This document shows positions 55,401-62,948 of a DNA stretch of 64,000 nucleotides, in pieces. Below the pieces are notes generated by a model. It ran no database searches, was not told the origin of the DNA, and saw only the letters and a list, made by a program, of their open reading frames with translations. Position 1 is the stretch's first letter; each line of letters starts with the position of its first letter. The DNA is taken from NCBI GenBank assembly GCA_905235855.1, contig CAJONE010000003.1, positions 20,029 through 84,028 on the forward strand, read 5' to 3'. The stretch comes from an uncultured Bacteroidales bacterium. Lineage in GTDB: Bacteria; Bacteroidota; Bacteroidia; Bacteroidales; P3. Both the position numbers and the translations under genes were made by a program.

Positions 55401-58142
55401 ATTGTATTTAAATTCACACTTGACACCTATTGGCAGCTGAACAAGATGCAACCAATGGTATTCACTCGTAACCTCGTATGCGAAAATATTCTGAACAGTA
55501 TTATCCATCAATGGGTTACTCTCCGAAAGTTTTCCGCCACCCATATCGACAAACAGGCGTAAGAAATGACCGTTTTCACGTGCAAGAACAATTGTGCCGT
55601 AGGCATCGAGCAAGTGTTTGTTTTCGAGTGACATCCGAATACCGCCTTTAGCCACCCAACTGTTCTTCTTGGGAGCAAAACGAACACCGTCATAAGAACC
55701 CGAAACCAAATCTTTCGGAGTTTTTGAGAGGAATGCAGCATCACTTATTGTCATATTATGAGCGAACACTCCACCGAAGCCAGCCACATCCATAGCACCC
55801 ACCGCCAGCGACTTGTCATATTGCTCACCCCCGTATATATACCACCAGTCAAACGATTGTCCGTTATTGTCGCGCGCAGTTCCAAAACCGACATACATAA
55901 TGGCTGAAACGCCATCCATGACAGTAACCTTAGCTGGACCGCCCCATCCGCCAGAAGACAACTGCGACAACACACCATCGATGGTGAACATATCGAGCTG
56001 CGCGGAAACGGTGGCTTTCGTAACGTTGCCATTGGCACTATTGACGAGGCGGTCCGACTTAAAACCCCGATAAATGCTTATTTTGTTAGGATTGCCGTGC
56101 GCATTGACACCTCCCGTGGAGTAGTTAACAACAACACTGTCGGGGGAGGATTTTGCGACATCCGGAGAATATGCCGCATACACAGACGACATTGCTGTGC
56201 GACCTTTCATATGATACGCCTCCTCGTCTGCATCGAATAGAGACCCCTCTTTTAAACGGAACATAGGCAATTGTTGCTCATAACTATTGTATGAGGACTC
56301 ACTGGACGAAGCAAGAATAATGAACTTCACAACCCTTGAATCCACTCCGTTTACAGATCCCACCGTGTCGTAGTACAGTCTCGCCCTTACGCAAATCGAG
56401 TAGGTATGTCCCGTTGCAAGGCGCGATACCATTTCATCAGCGTCCATATTGGTCTCGCTGATTCCAGTTTTTTCGTACATAATGCCACCAGCACCCTCGG
56501 CATCCTGCACAAACACGTCATACACCACCAATTCAGAACGGTTGCCGTCAAACAGAGCATCTTTCCAGACAATGGTGTGTAGATCAGATTTGTTCACGCG
56601 CACACATTCACCATCGCAAGTCTTTCGTCCGATAGTGAGTATTTGAGACGGGGAAAGTACATTATAGTCGTCAGTGTTCGTCCCCCATTGAAAGACCACT
56701 ATGCTGGTCATATCGGCGTGTCCTGTCACGCTCACTATTGAGTCGTAACGGTTGATTTCCGGGAAACGATCGATAAAATCCACCCGTCGAACACGGTAGA
56801 TGTTGTTGTAACGATAAGCCGCATTTGATTTGATAGAAACCAGGTACTGTGTTCCGGCCACCAAATTATCCGACCAGTCGCTCACCATTGTAAGAGGATT
56901 TCCGTCGTGAGCCGTGACATTGGTGAGAGTTGCTTGTTTAAGCGGCGGCCGTGACATCGATATTGATGTATCGCCCACATATTCATAAAGTGAAATCATA
57001 TAGTCCGAACTGCTGACTGAGTCGCCGCTCACAGGCGAGGCAACAATATTGAGCGGATTGTTGATATCGTCGATGGTGGAGAATGGACGTGGATAGACAA
57101 TATTGGGTTTCTTCAATGTACGAAGCACTGCCGACTGGTTGTCGCGCATAGTCATCTTGGTATCAGAGACCCCATCGCCATTGCCGGTGGTCGAACCTGC
57201 GCCGCCGCCACCCGAAGAAGCCGAACCACTGCTGCCTATGCCACTCGTATTGGGGCCACACCAAACAAAAACCATATACTGACTCTTGCCGTCGTTGTCG
57301 AGATTGACAACCCTGTCGGCATCCGAGGGAACAGCCTCGACCATTACGGCATACACACCGCCACTGTCAAGACGGAGGTACGGGTTAGTCTGGTAATCGT
57401 ACGTAAAGAAAGTGCGGCGGCCACAGTCCAATGCCGCCAGCACAGGATTGCTCTCAACCGCTTCCTGCACGTTTTGGCCAGGGTAAACGGCTACAAACTG
57501 TATGACATAGTTGAACGCGTTAGGTTCGAAGCAGTTGCTCACCACTCCAGTCCATGAGAAGTTGGTTTTCTTGGTAGGAATAAGCTTGTCATATCCTCCC
57601 GAAGATGAGGCCGTGAGATACGGGGATGTCAGTTCGGGAGCAAGGCCACTGTAGCAAATGTCGAAATCCAAACAACTGTGGCCTATAACGCTCGCTGTGT
57701 CATAATAGTCGTGAACATCAATACAAATATGGTATGTGCCTTCAGGCAAGGTAAGGTCGCTCACCCCACGGTACGACTCGGAAAGGTTTGTGTTGAGACG
57801 TCGGTTGAAGTGTTGCACAAACTCCACGCTCCCAATCCTCTTACCCAACGAAGGGATGCTGATTTTGGGCATCGTGCCGACAAACCTCTCATCCGTCCAG
57901 ATGCGCGTTGTGGTGGCATCGGACGAAATCGACATAGAAATAAACACATCGTGCGCGCGTCCGTCGACGGGTGTAATGGTTAAATTAAAATAATTCATCG
58001 GGTTGTTGTAGTAAGCCATAGCCGATGTGGGAAATGGAGCCGCACTTGCTCTTGTGAGTGTGACCTGCATCTCCATCTGCGCCATAACCGCGCCGTGCGA
58101 CAACAGCAGAATAAGAACAAACCAGATTAGTTTTCTTTTCAT
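52431..58142 (-). CDS. Giant exported TANFOR-like protein
   Basis: 1903 residues, the largest gene here. Signal peptide MKRKLIWFVLILLLSHGAVMA. The N-terminal about 290 residues match the architecture of TANFOR-domain proteins: YYNNPMNYFNLTITPVDGRA, then DLTLPEGTYHICIDVHDYYD, LAPELTSPYLT, a strand NFSWTGVV typical of an Fn3-like start, and YAVMVEAVP. A Gly/Ser-rich linker follows (about residues 295-325), then further Fn3-like units (VYPRPFSTIDDINNPLNIVA, YMISLYEYVGD). The central and C-terminal parts (about 650-1903) are unlike anything I recognise. There is no sorting tail, lipobox or transmembrane helix after the signal. Neighbours are a barrel-like gene upstream (75 nt) and the Fn3 gene downstream (107 nt). 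Confidence 0.78.
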   Translation of the reverse strand: MKRKLIWFVLILLLSHGAVMAQMEMQVTLTRASAAPFPTSAMAYYNNPMNYFNLTITPVDGRAHDVFISMSISSDATTTRIWTDERFVGTMPKISIPSLGKRIGSVEFVQHFNRRLNTNLSESYRGVSDLTLPEGTYHICIDVHDYYDTASVIGHSCLDFDICYSGLAPELTSPYLTASSSGGYDKLIPTKKTNFSWTGVVSNCFEPNAFNYVIQFVAVYPGQNVQEAVESNPVLAALDCGRRTFFTYDYQTNPYLRLDSGGVYAVMVEAVPSDADRVVNLDNDGKSQYMVFVWCGPNTSGIGSSGSASSGGGGAGSTTGNGDGVSDTKMTMRDNQSAVLRTLKKPNIVYPRPFSTIDDINNPLNIVASPVSGDSVSSSDYMISLYEYVGDTSISMSRPPLKQATLTNVTAHDGNPLTMVSDWSDNLVAGTQYLVSIKSNAAYRYNNIYRVRRVDFIDRFPEINRYDSIVSVTGHADMTSIVVFQWGTNTDDYNVLSPSQILTIGRKTCDGECVRVNKSDLHTIVWKDALFDGNRSELVVYDVFVQDAEGAGGIMYEKTGISETNMDADEMVSRLATGHTYSICVRARLYYDTVGSVNGVDSRVVKFIILASSSESSYNSYEQQLPMFRLKEGSLFDADEEAYHMKGRTAMSSVYAAYSPDVAKSSPDSVVVNYSTGGVNAHGNPNKISIYRGFKSDRLVNSANGNVTKATVSAQLDMFTIDGVLSQLSSGGWGGPAKVTVMDGVSAIMYVGFGTARDNNGQSFDWWYIYGGEQYDKSLAVGAMDVAGFGGVFAHNMTISDAAFLSKTPKDLVSGSYDGVRFAPKKNSWVAKGGIRMSLENKHLLDAYGTIVLARENGHFLRLFVDMGGGKLSESNPLMDNTVQNIFAYEVTSEYHWLHLVQLPIGVKCEFKYNGIDGNGSVANVGFGLNEPTLKATAMSVDKSGFCKPFPVSIFIETWRSGGQSRWCAKLGGRYGSALELGNGLMLRDVCQLAGNRDQIDAYKFDKSLLSALPSAAKSEAMQSKAVTVALARLERSSAVGTLEMSGTMETDLSRQSDKGESNDALLTCLLGTRVNFAGWHGNVDLAQSVIPAEVSLDSSYRATCITPLSVMPIATKRRSFSFFNEIEFTEADANTGEVSPFAKCFFRTAVPVSYIEQDGSPRLNDILVADADNEPRRFCLSLGSRSKTSLGLKYSYNDCQTGRIAAEGQGGGFASDKRNVYNLVANMYEKRYASRSVNDRQIDIYTGDDVAAMKSNEIGWGLPLCGGTPSRTTTERILNVVAHKAPYTLSNQVLFTWPYNGDPFVPNEEIDSACYIFFKYDRDDLFDGYSLKRDGKLLRVFAVNQELGDSKAIECRFFYFPSALAGKDAVPYVKVYIPKALFKTKNDAGTYSPCHVSLMVVDTAEYASAYKECKSKAVYSGVTLSDYSVCRQVGTRVYDLYFRLDHMYATYKMLMQTISDESDKCGVGIGFGADNVTVDQSNAVITSKLSSINLNRYFAFRNRSYLFDSYKPNDPSLYAKDVTLPPIAMMAVNGRESIDDYYNAMIPEWLAVNESFYYQYAHLLHYQQRAKWLTIDKFTVPYNTDVRITNLSMLAPASMRVSQSNGMYVSMNDSELTNIFASGNAVNRNTLSAMQSSWRHEGVQTRPPCEWNTPALIQVSSDLLNRVNESHFSSTAHIKSVAFVKANPVICIQDRVSPCVMKENKVFASFFTQLRGYAEWFAGLDEKERGVVRESITEYDRQHNQLPQVKNVYLTMDDTPFAIPKASLIAAYDSWSSVSARFISRDYWFDNWTRSNATELYQGIKPAWSSPWIESNYCPANTEQYRQANRRKEYRQYVVNPYYLSLNGGEESFLNTIFGICRDVIGKESIHPQLHHNVASDVRIAIHIPYNKVVKNYLSINK

Positions 58143-58217
58143 AACATTTGTTTTATATCTGAAATACAGATTGTTTCACTAACATTTTATTTCACGGTAT
58201 TTCGTCCTGCTTATCTG

Positions 58218-60263
58218 CTACAAATCCTCGTCAATACGCGGTCCCTTGGCAGTGCGATGCTTAATGACACGCTTGGCAAAAGAGTAGCTATAGCCTAACG
58301 AGACCATTGCGTTCATCGATGTTGTTACATTGACCGCAATCAGCTCACGGTTGCTCATATTGGTCAGAGATCCAGAGAGCGAAACGCTGTGCCCGGTTTT
58401 TGTGTCGAGGTTGAACGAGAGTGTGTTGCTGAAAGTGATTTCTTTCATCTGTTCAACCGTGTAGAATGTCCTCGTCTCGTATCCCATTCTCTTATCCATG
58501 CTCTCGAGTTCGTCGGGCGGCGTGTCGCTCTTGTCCTTGATGTCATTGTATGCAATCGACCCGGCGAAGGTCATGCCGAGCTTGACGCGCGCGGCATTGA
58601 CAATCTGGTAAGTCAAGCCATAGCCGAATGTGTGAGAATTATAGTCACTGTATGCGCTGTTTGAGATAGAGTAGTCGTATGAGCCATTTACAACCAGGTT
58701 CAAGTCGTCGAACGAGACCTCATAGCCCAGGCCAACAGCTATCGTGCGCGAGTCGTTGTCGGACGAGGCTTCCTTGTTGAGGTTCTTTGTTTCGACCATA
58801 TTGAAGTTCAAGTTGAGCGAATGTGAGTATGCCGTATAGAAATTGACCGACGGTGTGACATTGGCAGAATACGTCAACTGGTCGATACGCTTGGCTGGGT
58901 CCACCACTTGCGTTCCGTCATACTGTTTTTGCTGCACCACATTGCCCGACATTGTCAAACCCACATAGTCGCCGATTGTCGAGTTGACGCTTCCGTTGTA
59001 AGTGAACACATTGTTTGTGAACATCTGCTGGCGGTTGAGGTTGTCCTGCTGTGCGTAAGCCGAGAGGCTCACGACAGCCTTGCCGCTGAACAGCGTTGCC
59101 GAAGCGTTGCCGCCGAGCGCATGCAGGTTCTGCTGTGACGACATGATACCCAATGATCTGAAATTGGCCTGAATGAACTTGTAGTCGGCCCCTATCGAAA
59201 ACTTTTCGAATTTCAGTTTCAATGCGGCATCGCCGGCAAAAGCCACCTGAGTGTTGCCCCGCACAGTATAAATGCGACTTTTGTTTATGGCGTTCAACAA
59301 CTTGTCGTATTTCTTCAACTGTTTGTTATCGTCCACGTTGCCACCAAGACTACTTACCATGCCGCCAATGCTCAATGCCGGATCGGTTATGTCGTCGGTG
59401 AAAACACTCATAGCAGCATTGGCACTGAACACCATCCATTTCCACGGTGTCACATTCAGCACAGCACCTATAGCCAAATTCTCCTTAGCTTTGACTACCG
59501 AGTCACGGTAAACCATTTCGTCATAATAGGGAATAATGGAATCAAGCGAATTAAGGTCGTCTTTTGCCTTAAGGAATATGATGTCGAAATAGTTTTTCTT
59601 GTTTCCCACGCCGATTTTTCCGCCGATGGCGTTGCGACGGAACTGAGGTGTACCGTTGTCGTAGACCGATAGACCCATCAAGTCGTCAATATATCGCTGG
59701 AAAGCGCTACGGCGGTCAAGCTCGCGATAGCGAGTAGGCCGTTTCAGCGTTCCTCCAAAGCCGCCCAAACGCAAAAGTTTGCCCTGATACTCGAAACCCA
59801 GTCCCAAGAACTGCAAGCCGCTATAGGTATATTTTGAGAAGGACATGGTACTGAAACCCAAGTGGAATTTCCAGTTGCCGATAGTGGGAGTCATTCCGAT
59901 TGACACCGTAGGTTTCGGAAAGGACGCTTTCTTCATCTCCTCAGCGAAATTCACAAAACTGACATCCATGAAATTGAAGTGGATAGGCAGTGTGAAATTA
60001 TATATTTTCAGGTTAATGTTGGCATACATGGCCAAAGCAAGCGGGCTTGCCGTGTAGTCGTCGCCTGTTGCCCACTGCGCACTAAGGTCGGCACCCAATG
60101 TGCCAGTTATAACAAACGGGTCGGACGCAAGAAACTCCTGCATTTTCTGCGTGTATGAATCTTGAAACGAAATTGTCTCTTGCGCCAACAACGATTTTCC
60201 GACCGACAAAAAAATAACTGCGAACCACAGTATTATAAAAAGATTCCTATTAGCGAGTCTCAT
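58218..60263 (-). CDS. Outer-membrane beta-barrel-like protein of the TANFOR locus
   Basis: 681 residues. Signal peptide ends GKSLLAQ. The body is a continuous series of amphipathic strands with turns, such as ITGTLGADLSAQW, ALAMYANINLKIYNFTLPIHFNF, KFHLGFSTMSFSKYTYSGLQFLGLGFEYQG and RNAIGGKIGVGNKKNYFDIIFLKAKDD. It ends with barrel strands (MVSLGYSYSFAKRVIKHRTAKG) and a short acidic tail. This resembles a Bacteroidota family of unnamed barrels found beside large surface proteins. First gene of the three-gene locus, likely in the outer membrane as exporter, anchor or receptor for the giant protein. Function not known. Confidence 0.72.
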   Translation of the reverse strand: MRLANRNLFIILWFAVIFLSVGKSLLAQETISFQDSYTQKMQEFLASDPFVITGTLGADLSAQWATGDDYTASPLALAMYANINLKIYNFTLPIHFNFMDVSFVNFAEEMKKASFPKPTVSIGMTPTIGNWKFHLGFSTMSFSKYTYSGLQFLGLGFEYQGKLLRLGGFGGTLKRPTRYRELDRRSAFQRYIDDLMGLSVYDNGTPQFRRNAIGGKIGVGNKKNYFDIIFLKAKDDLNSLDSIIPYYDEMVYRDSVVKAKENLAIGAVLNVTPWKWMVFSANAAMSVFTDDITDPALSIGGMVSSLGGNVDDNKQLKKYDKLLNAINKSRIYTVRGNTQVAFAGDAALKLKFEKFSIGADYKFIQANFRSLGIMSSQQNLHALGGNASATLFSGKAVVSLSAYAQQDNLNRQQMFTNNVFTYNGSVNSTIGDYVGLTMSGNVVQQKQYDGTQVVDPAKRIDQLTYSANVTPSVNFYTAYSHSLNLNFNMVETKNLNKEASSDNDSRTIAVGLGYEVSFDDLNLVVNGSYDYSISNSAYSDYNSHTFGYGLTYQIVNAARVKLGMTFAGSIAYNDIKDKSDTPPDELESMDKRMGYETRTFYTVEQMKEITFSNTLSFNLDTKTGHSVSLSGSLTNMSNRELIAVNVTTSMNAMVSLGYSYSFAKRVIKHRTAKGPRIDEDL

Positions 60264-60333
60264 TCCATTATATTTCTCGTTTTCAATATGCTACACCATC
60301 CTATAGCATACAGTAGCCATAGAACATACGAAA

Positions 60334-60341
60334 CAAAAATA
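60334..60341 (-). promoter_or_regulatory. Possible -7 box for the barrel/TANFOR/Fn3 locus
   Basis: Plus-strand caaaaata gives TATTTTTG on the minus strand, 71 nt before the first gene; no clear -33 element. The 60342-60459 stretch beyond it shows nothing else. Confidence 0.4.
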
Positions 60342-60459
60342 CAAAAAAAAGTTAAAACACCACCACCCATGTGATAAAAAGAAATCGTTTCGGTACAAAC
60401 AGGACACATCTGTGCATCATCCATAGACAAGCGGTGAACGGGAAAAAAATAAAATATTA

Positions 60460-60490
60460 TTTGCGTTTCAAAAACTTTTGCTTATCTTTG
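60460..60490 (+). promoter_or_regulatory. Promoter of metK
   Basis: TTTG at 60460-60463, 19 nt, TATCTTTG at 60483-60490. Transcription would begin about at the first base of the riboswitch-like leader. Confidence 0.8.
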
Positions 60491-60494
60491 CGTC

Positions 60495-60616
60495 AGAGAG
60501 ATGTGGAAAGATTTGTTATGATTGCAACCACAGCAGACTGATTCTATGATACCATAGACAAATCATCGGTCTGCAAAAAAATGCTAAAACATAGGTTTTA
60601 CACCATACAAATCTTT
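60495..60616 (+). promoter_or_regulatory. SAM-I-class riboswitch-like leader of metK
   Basis: agagagatgtggaaag, then TGATTGCAACCAC (60518-60530) and, after a long hairpin, ATGCTAAAAC (60581-60590) follow the order of conserved blocks in S-box/SAM-I aptamers (AGAG, TGA..GCAACC, GCTAA). gtgg/ccac can pair. The hairpin at 60533-60574 is gcagac/gtctgc with inner tgatt/aatca and ctatg/catag. In addition aaagatttgt (60507-60516) is perfectly complementary to acaaatcttt (60607-60616), an alternative pairing that would break the aptamer core. Position before the SAM synthetase gene fits feedback by SAM. Confidence 0.68.
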
Positions 60617-60686
60617 TACATTGTTATCGTCCAAGGGCAGCGGGATACTGCGGCCTAATAATTAACAATTTAAAAGTACAAACACC

Positions 60687-61967
60687 ATGAGTTATTTTTT
60701 TACATCCGAATCGGTCTCCGAAGGGCATCCCGACAAAGTGGCCGACCAAATCTCCGATGCCATACTCGACGAATTCCTTAATCAGGATCCCGAATCCAAG
60801 GTAGCGTGCGAAACACTCGTCACCACTGGTCTCGCCGTTGTTAGCGGCGAAGTAAAGTCAGAAGCATACGTTGACATACAGAAAACCGTACGCGAAGTCA
60901 TCAAGGAAATCGGGTACACCAAAGGCGAATACAAATTCGAGGCCGAGTCCTGCGGTGTAATATCGACCATCCACGAACAGTCGGGCGACATAAACCAAGG
61001 TGTAGAGCGAATGAAGAAAGAGGAGCAAGGGGCTGGCGACCAAGGGATGATGTTCGGATATGCCTGCAATGAAACAGCCGAGTATATGCCGCTGCCCATC
61101 ACGCTGGCTCACATTTTTCTTTTAGAGTTAAGCGCAATACGCAAAGAGGGCAAACTGATGACCTATTTGCGTCCGGACGCCAAAAGCCAGATAACGGTGC
61201 AATATAGTGACGGCGGCAAACCGGAGCGCATAGAAGCCATTGTCATCTCGACCCAACACGATGAATTCGGAACAGAGCAAGCTATGCTCAAGCAGATTCG
61301 CACCGATATCACGAGCATCCTCATCCCGCGTGTGATGAAACGACTCACCACAGCCAACCGCGAACTTTTCGCCAAAGGCGTATTTGACGCAAAGAAAAAT
61401 CCCAACGGCTACAAACTGCATGTCAATCCGACCGGCAAGTTTGTTATAGGCGGGCCTCACGGCGACACGGGACTTACCGGACGCAAGATAATCGTAGACA
61501 CCTATGGCGGGCGCGGAGCCCACGGCGGCGGAGCATTCTCGGGCAAAGACCCGTCGAAGGTCGACCGCTCGGCGGCCTACGCCACACGCCACATTGCCAA
61601 AAATATGGTGGCTGCGGGCCTGTGCGACGAAGTGCTTGTGCAGGTAGCCTATGCCATCGGCGTAGCCGAACCCGTTGGGCTATATGTCAACACCTACGGC
61701 ACCGCCAAAGTCAAGATGTCGGACGGAGAAATAGCCCGCCACATATCAACACTTTTCGACCTGCGTCCCTATGCCATAATAAAGCGCTTCGGCCTGAAAA
61801 ACCCGATTTTTAGGGAGACCGCACGCTACGGCCACATGGGACGGACACCCAAAACCGTCACAAAAGAATTCGAAGTAAACGGAAAAAGCGTGAAACGCAG
61901 AGTGCGGCTTTTCACTTGGGAAGAACTCGACTACGTGGACAGTATCAAAAAAGAGTTTTGCCTTTAA
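60687..61967 (+). CDS. metK: S-adenosylmethionine synthetase
   Basis: 426 residues. Makes SAM from methionine and [34 protein letters not shown] and [21 protein letters not shown] are the three diagnostic motifs. It is slightly longer than the about 390-residue E. coli enzyme, with extra residues in the second domain and a C-terminal extension after HMGRTPKT, as in other Bacteroidota. Preceded by a consensus promoter and a SAM-I-like leader, and closed by a strong hairpin. Confidence 0.97.
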   Translation: MSYFFTSESVSEGHPDKVADQISDAILDEFLNQDPESKVACETLVTTGLAVVSGEVKSEAYVDIQKTVREVIKEIGYTKGEYKFEAESCGVISTIHEQSGDINQGVERMKKEEQGAGDQGMMFGYACNETAEYMPLPITLAHIFLLELSAIRKEGKLMTYLRPDAKSQITVQYSDGGKPERIEAIVISTQHDEFGTEQAMLKQIRTDITSILIPRVMKRLTTANRELFAKGVFDAKKNPNGYKLHVNPTGKFVIGGPHGDTGLTGRKIIVDTYGGRGAHGGGAFSGKDPSKVDRSAAYATRHIAKNMVAAGLCDEVLVQVAYAIGVAEPVGLYVNTYGTAKVKMSDGEIARHISTLFDLRPYAIIKRFGLKNPIFRETARYGHMGRTPKTVTKEFEVNGKSVKRRVRLFTWEELDYVDSIKKEFCL

Positions 61968-61990
61968 AACAGTTGCAAGACACACTAATA

Positions 61991-62035
61991 CATAGCAAAA
62001 TGTCTCGCGGCATCGCCGCGAGACATTTTGCTATG
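61991..62035. terminator. Long perfect bidirectional terminator after metK
   Basis: 21-bp perfect stem (61991-62011 with 62015-62035) and a 3-nt loop (atc). The outer stem is A/T-rich (caaaa/ttttg) and the inner part GC-rich (tctcgcggc/gccgcgaga). It lies 24 nt after metK, between convergent genes, and can serve both. Confidence 0.85.
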
Positions 62036-62097
62036 AAACGATTCGGGTTCAGCAAAGTCTACACGCTATAGCCAAGCCATACCGCACACCGTTTTTT

Positions 62098-62766
62098 TTA
62101 TTGGTTCTCCCCAAGAGTTCCGTTAGATTTCATCTGACTTCCGCTAACACTCAGGGTCAGCCCACCAGAGAATGTTCCGAAAGAGGCTTCACCCACGCCG
62201 TTTACCGATATTGAAGAGATGACAACCGTGAGGTTGCCCTCATCCGGCTTAGCGGTAGGCTGGGCGAAGTTCACCGTGCCCGTCAAATCGATTGGTATAA
62301 CATTCATTGCCATTATAGACTGATTTATTTCAGCTTGGTCGATGATTAAGCCATCATCAGTAACCGTTCCCGTTGTCTCGAAAGAAAGCGGGATGGCCGG
62401 AACACCCTGAAATCCCAAATCAATAGAGACACTGCCTGTGACAGTGACCTGCGATTCTGACACTTTTTGGATATCGAGATTCCACTGGTTACCATCCAGC
62501 ACGATATCGTTTTCCATAGGAGAGATTACCGATTGAATAGCCGCATCGGGGACAAGGTTGTAATGGATGGTTGCATTCTCGACAAACATCAAGTTCCATA
62601 CACCTGCAAAATTATCCACAATCAACGGCTGCGGATCCTGTGGCGTTGGGTCTTCGCCTCCTGGAGTCTGAGTGGATGTGTTGCCTGACTGTTCTTGATT
62701 GTCTTTCTCGCAGGAGTATAAACCGACTGCCGCGAGAGCCATTAATGCTACAATGATTTTCTTCAT
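62098..62766 (-). CDS. Lipoprotein of unknown function
   Basis: 222 residues. Signal peptide with lipobox VGLYSC, then an acidic Pro/Thr-rich linker (EKDNQEQSGNTSTQTPGGEDP). The remainder is a beta-rich domain with LIVDNFAGVWNLMFVENATIHYN, VTVTGSVSIDLGF and ISSISVNGVGEASFGTFSGGLTL, reminiscent of lipocalin-like or calycin domains in Bacteroidales lipoproteins, but not assigned. Its promoter overlaps the divergent promoter of the GH20-like gene. Confidence 0.7.
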   Translation of the reverse strand: MKKIIVALMALAAVGLYSCEKDNQEQSGNTSTQTPGGEDPTPQDPQPLIVDNFAGVWNLMFVENATIHYNLVPDAAIQSVISPMENDIVLDGNQWNLDIQKVSESQVTVTGSVSIDLGFQGVPAIPLSFETTGTVTDDGLIIDQAEINQSIMAMNVIPIDLTGTVNFAQPTAKPDEGNLTVVISSISVNGVGEASFGTFSGGLTLSVSGSQMKSNGTLGENQ

Positions 62767-62870
62767 GAGTGTTATGATATTTTGGTTGTTATTGGTTGGA
62801 TACGGATAAAAAACTCACACATTCGGGTAAACTTGACCCGTAAGTCGGCAATCGAATGCCTTAACAATGG

Positions 62871-62900
62871 CAAAGGTACACAAAAAACTTGAATTTCAAA
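62871..62900 (-). promoter_or_regulatory. Promoter of the 62766 lipoprotein gene
   Basis: Minus-strand TTTG (caaa at 62897-62900), 18 nt, TACCTTTG (caaaggta at 62871-62878). About 100 nt of leader follows. Confidence 0.6.
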
Positions 62901-62918
62901 CAAGTTTCAGTATTTTTG
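62888..62918 (+). promoter_or_regulatory. Promoter of the GH20-like gene
   Basis: cTTG at 62888-62891, 19 nt, TATTTTTG at 62911-62918, 30 nt before the ATG. It overlaps the lipoprotein promoter on the other strand by about 13 bp, so the two may compete. Confidence 0.65.
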
Positions 62919-62948
62919 CAAAAGCATAACCTACAACAAACGCCCAAG

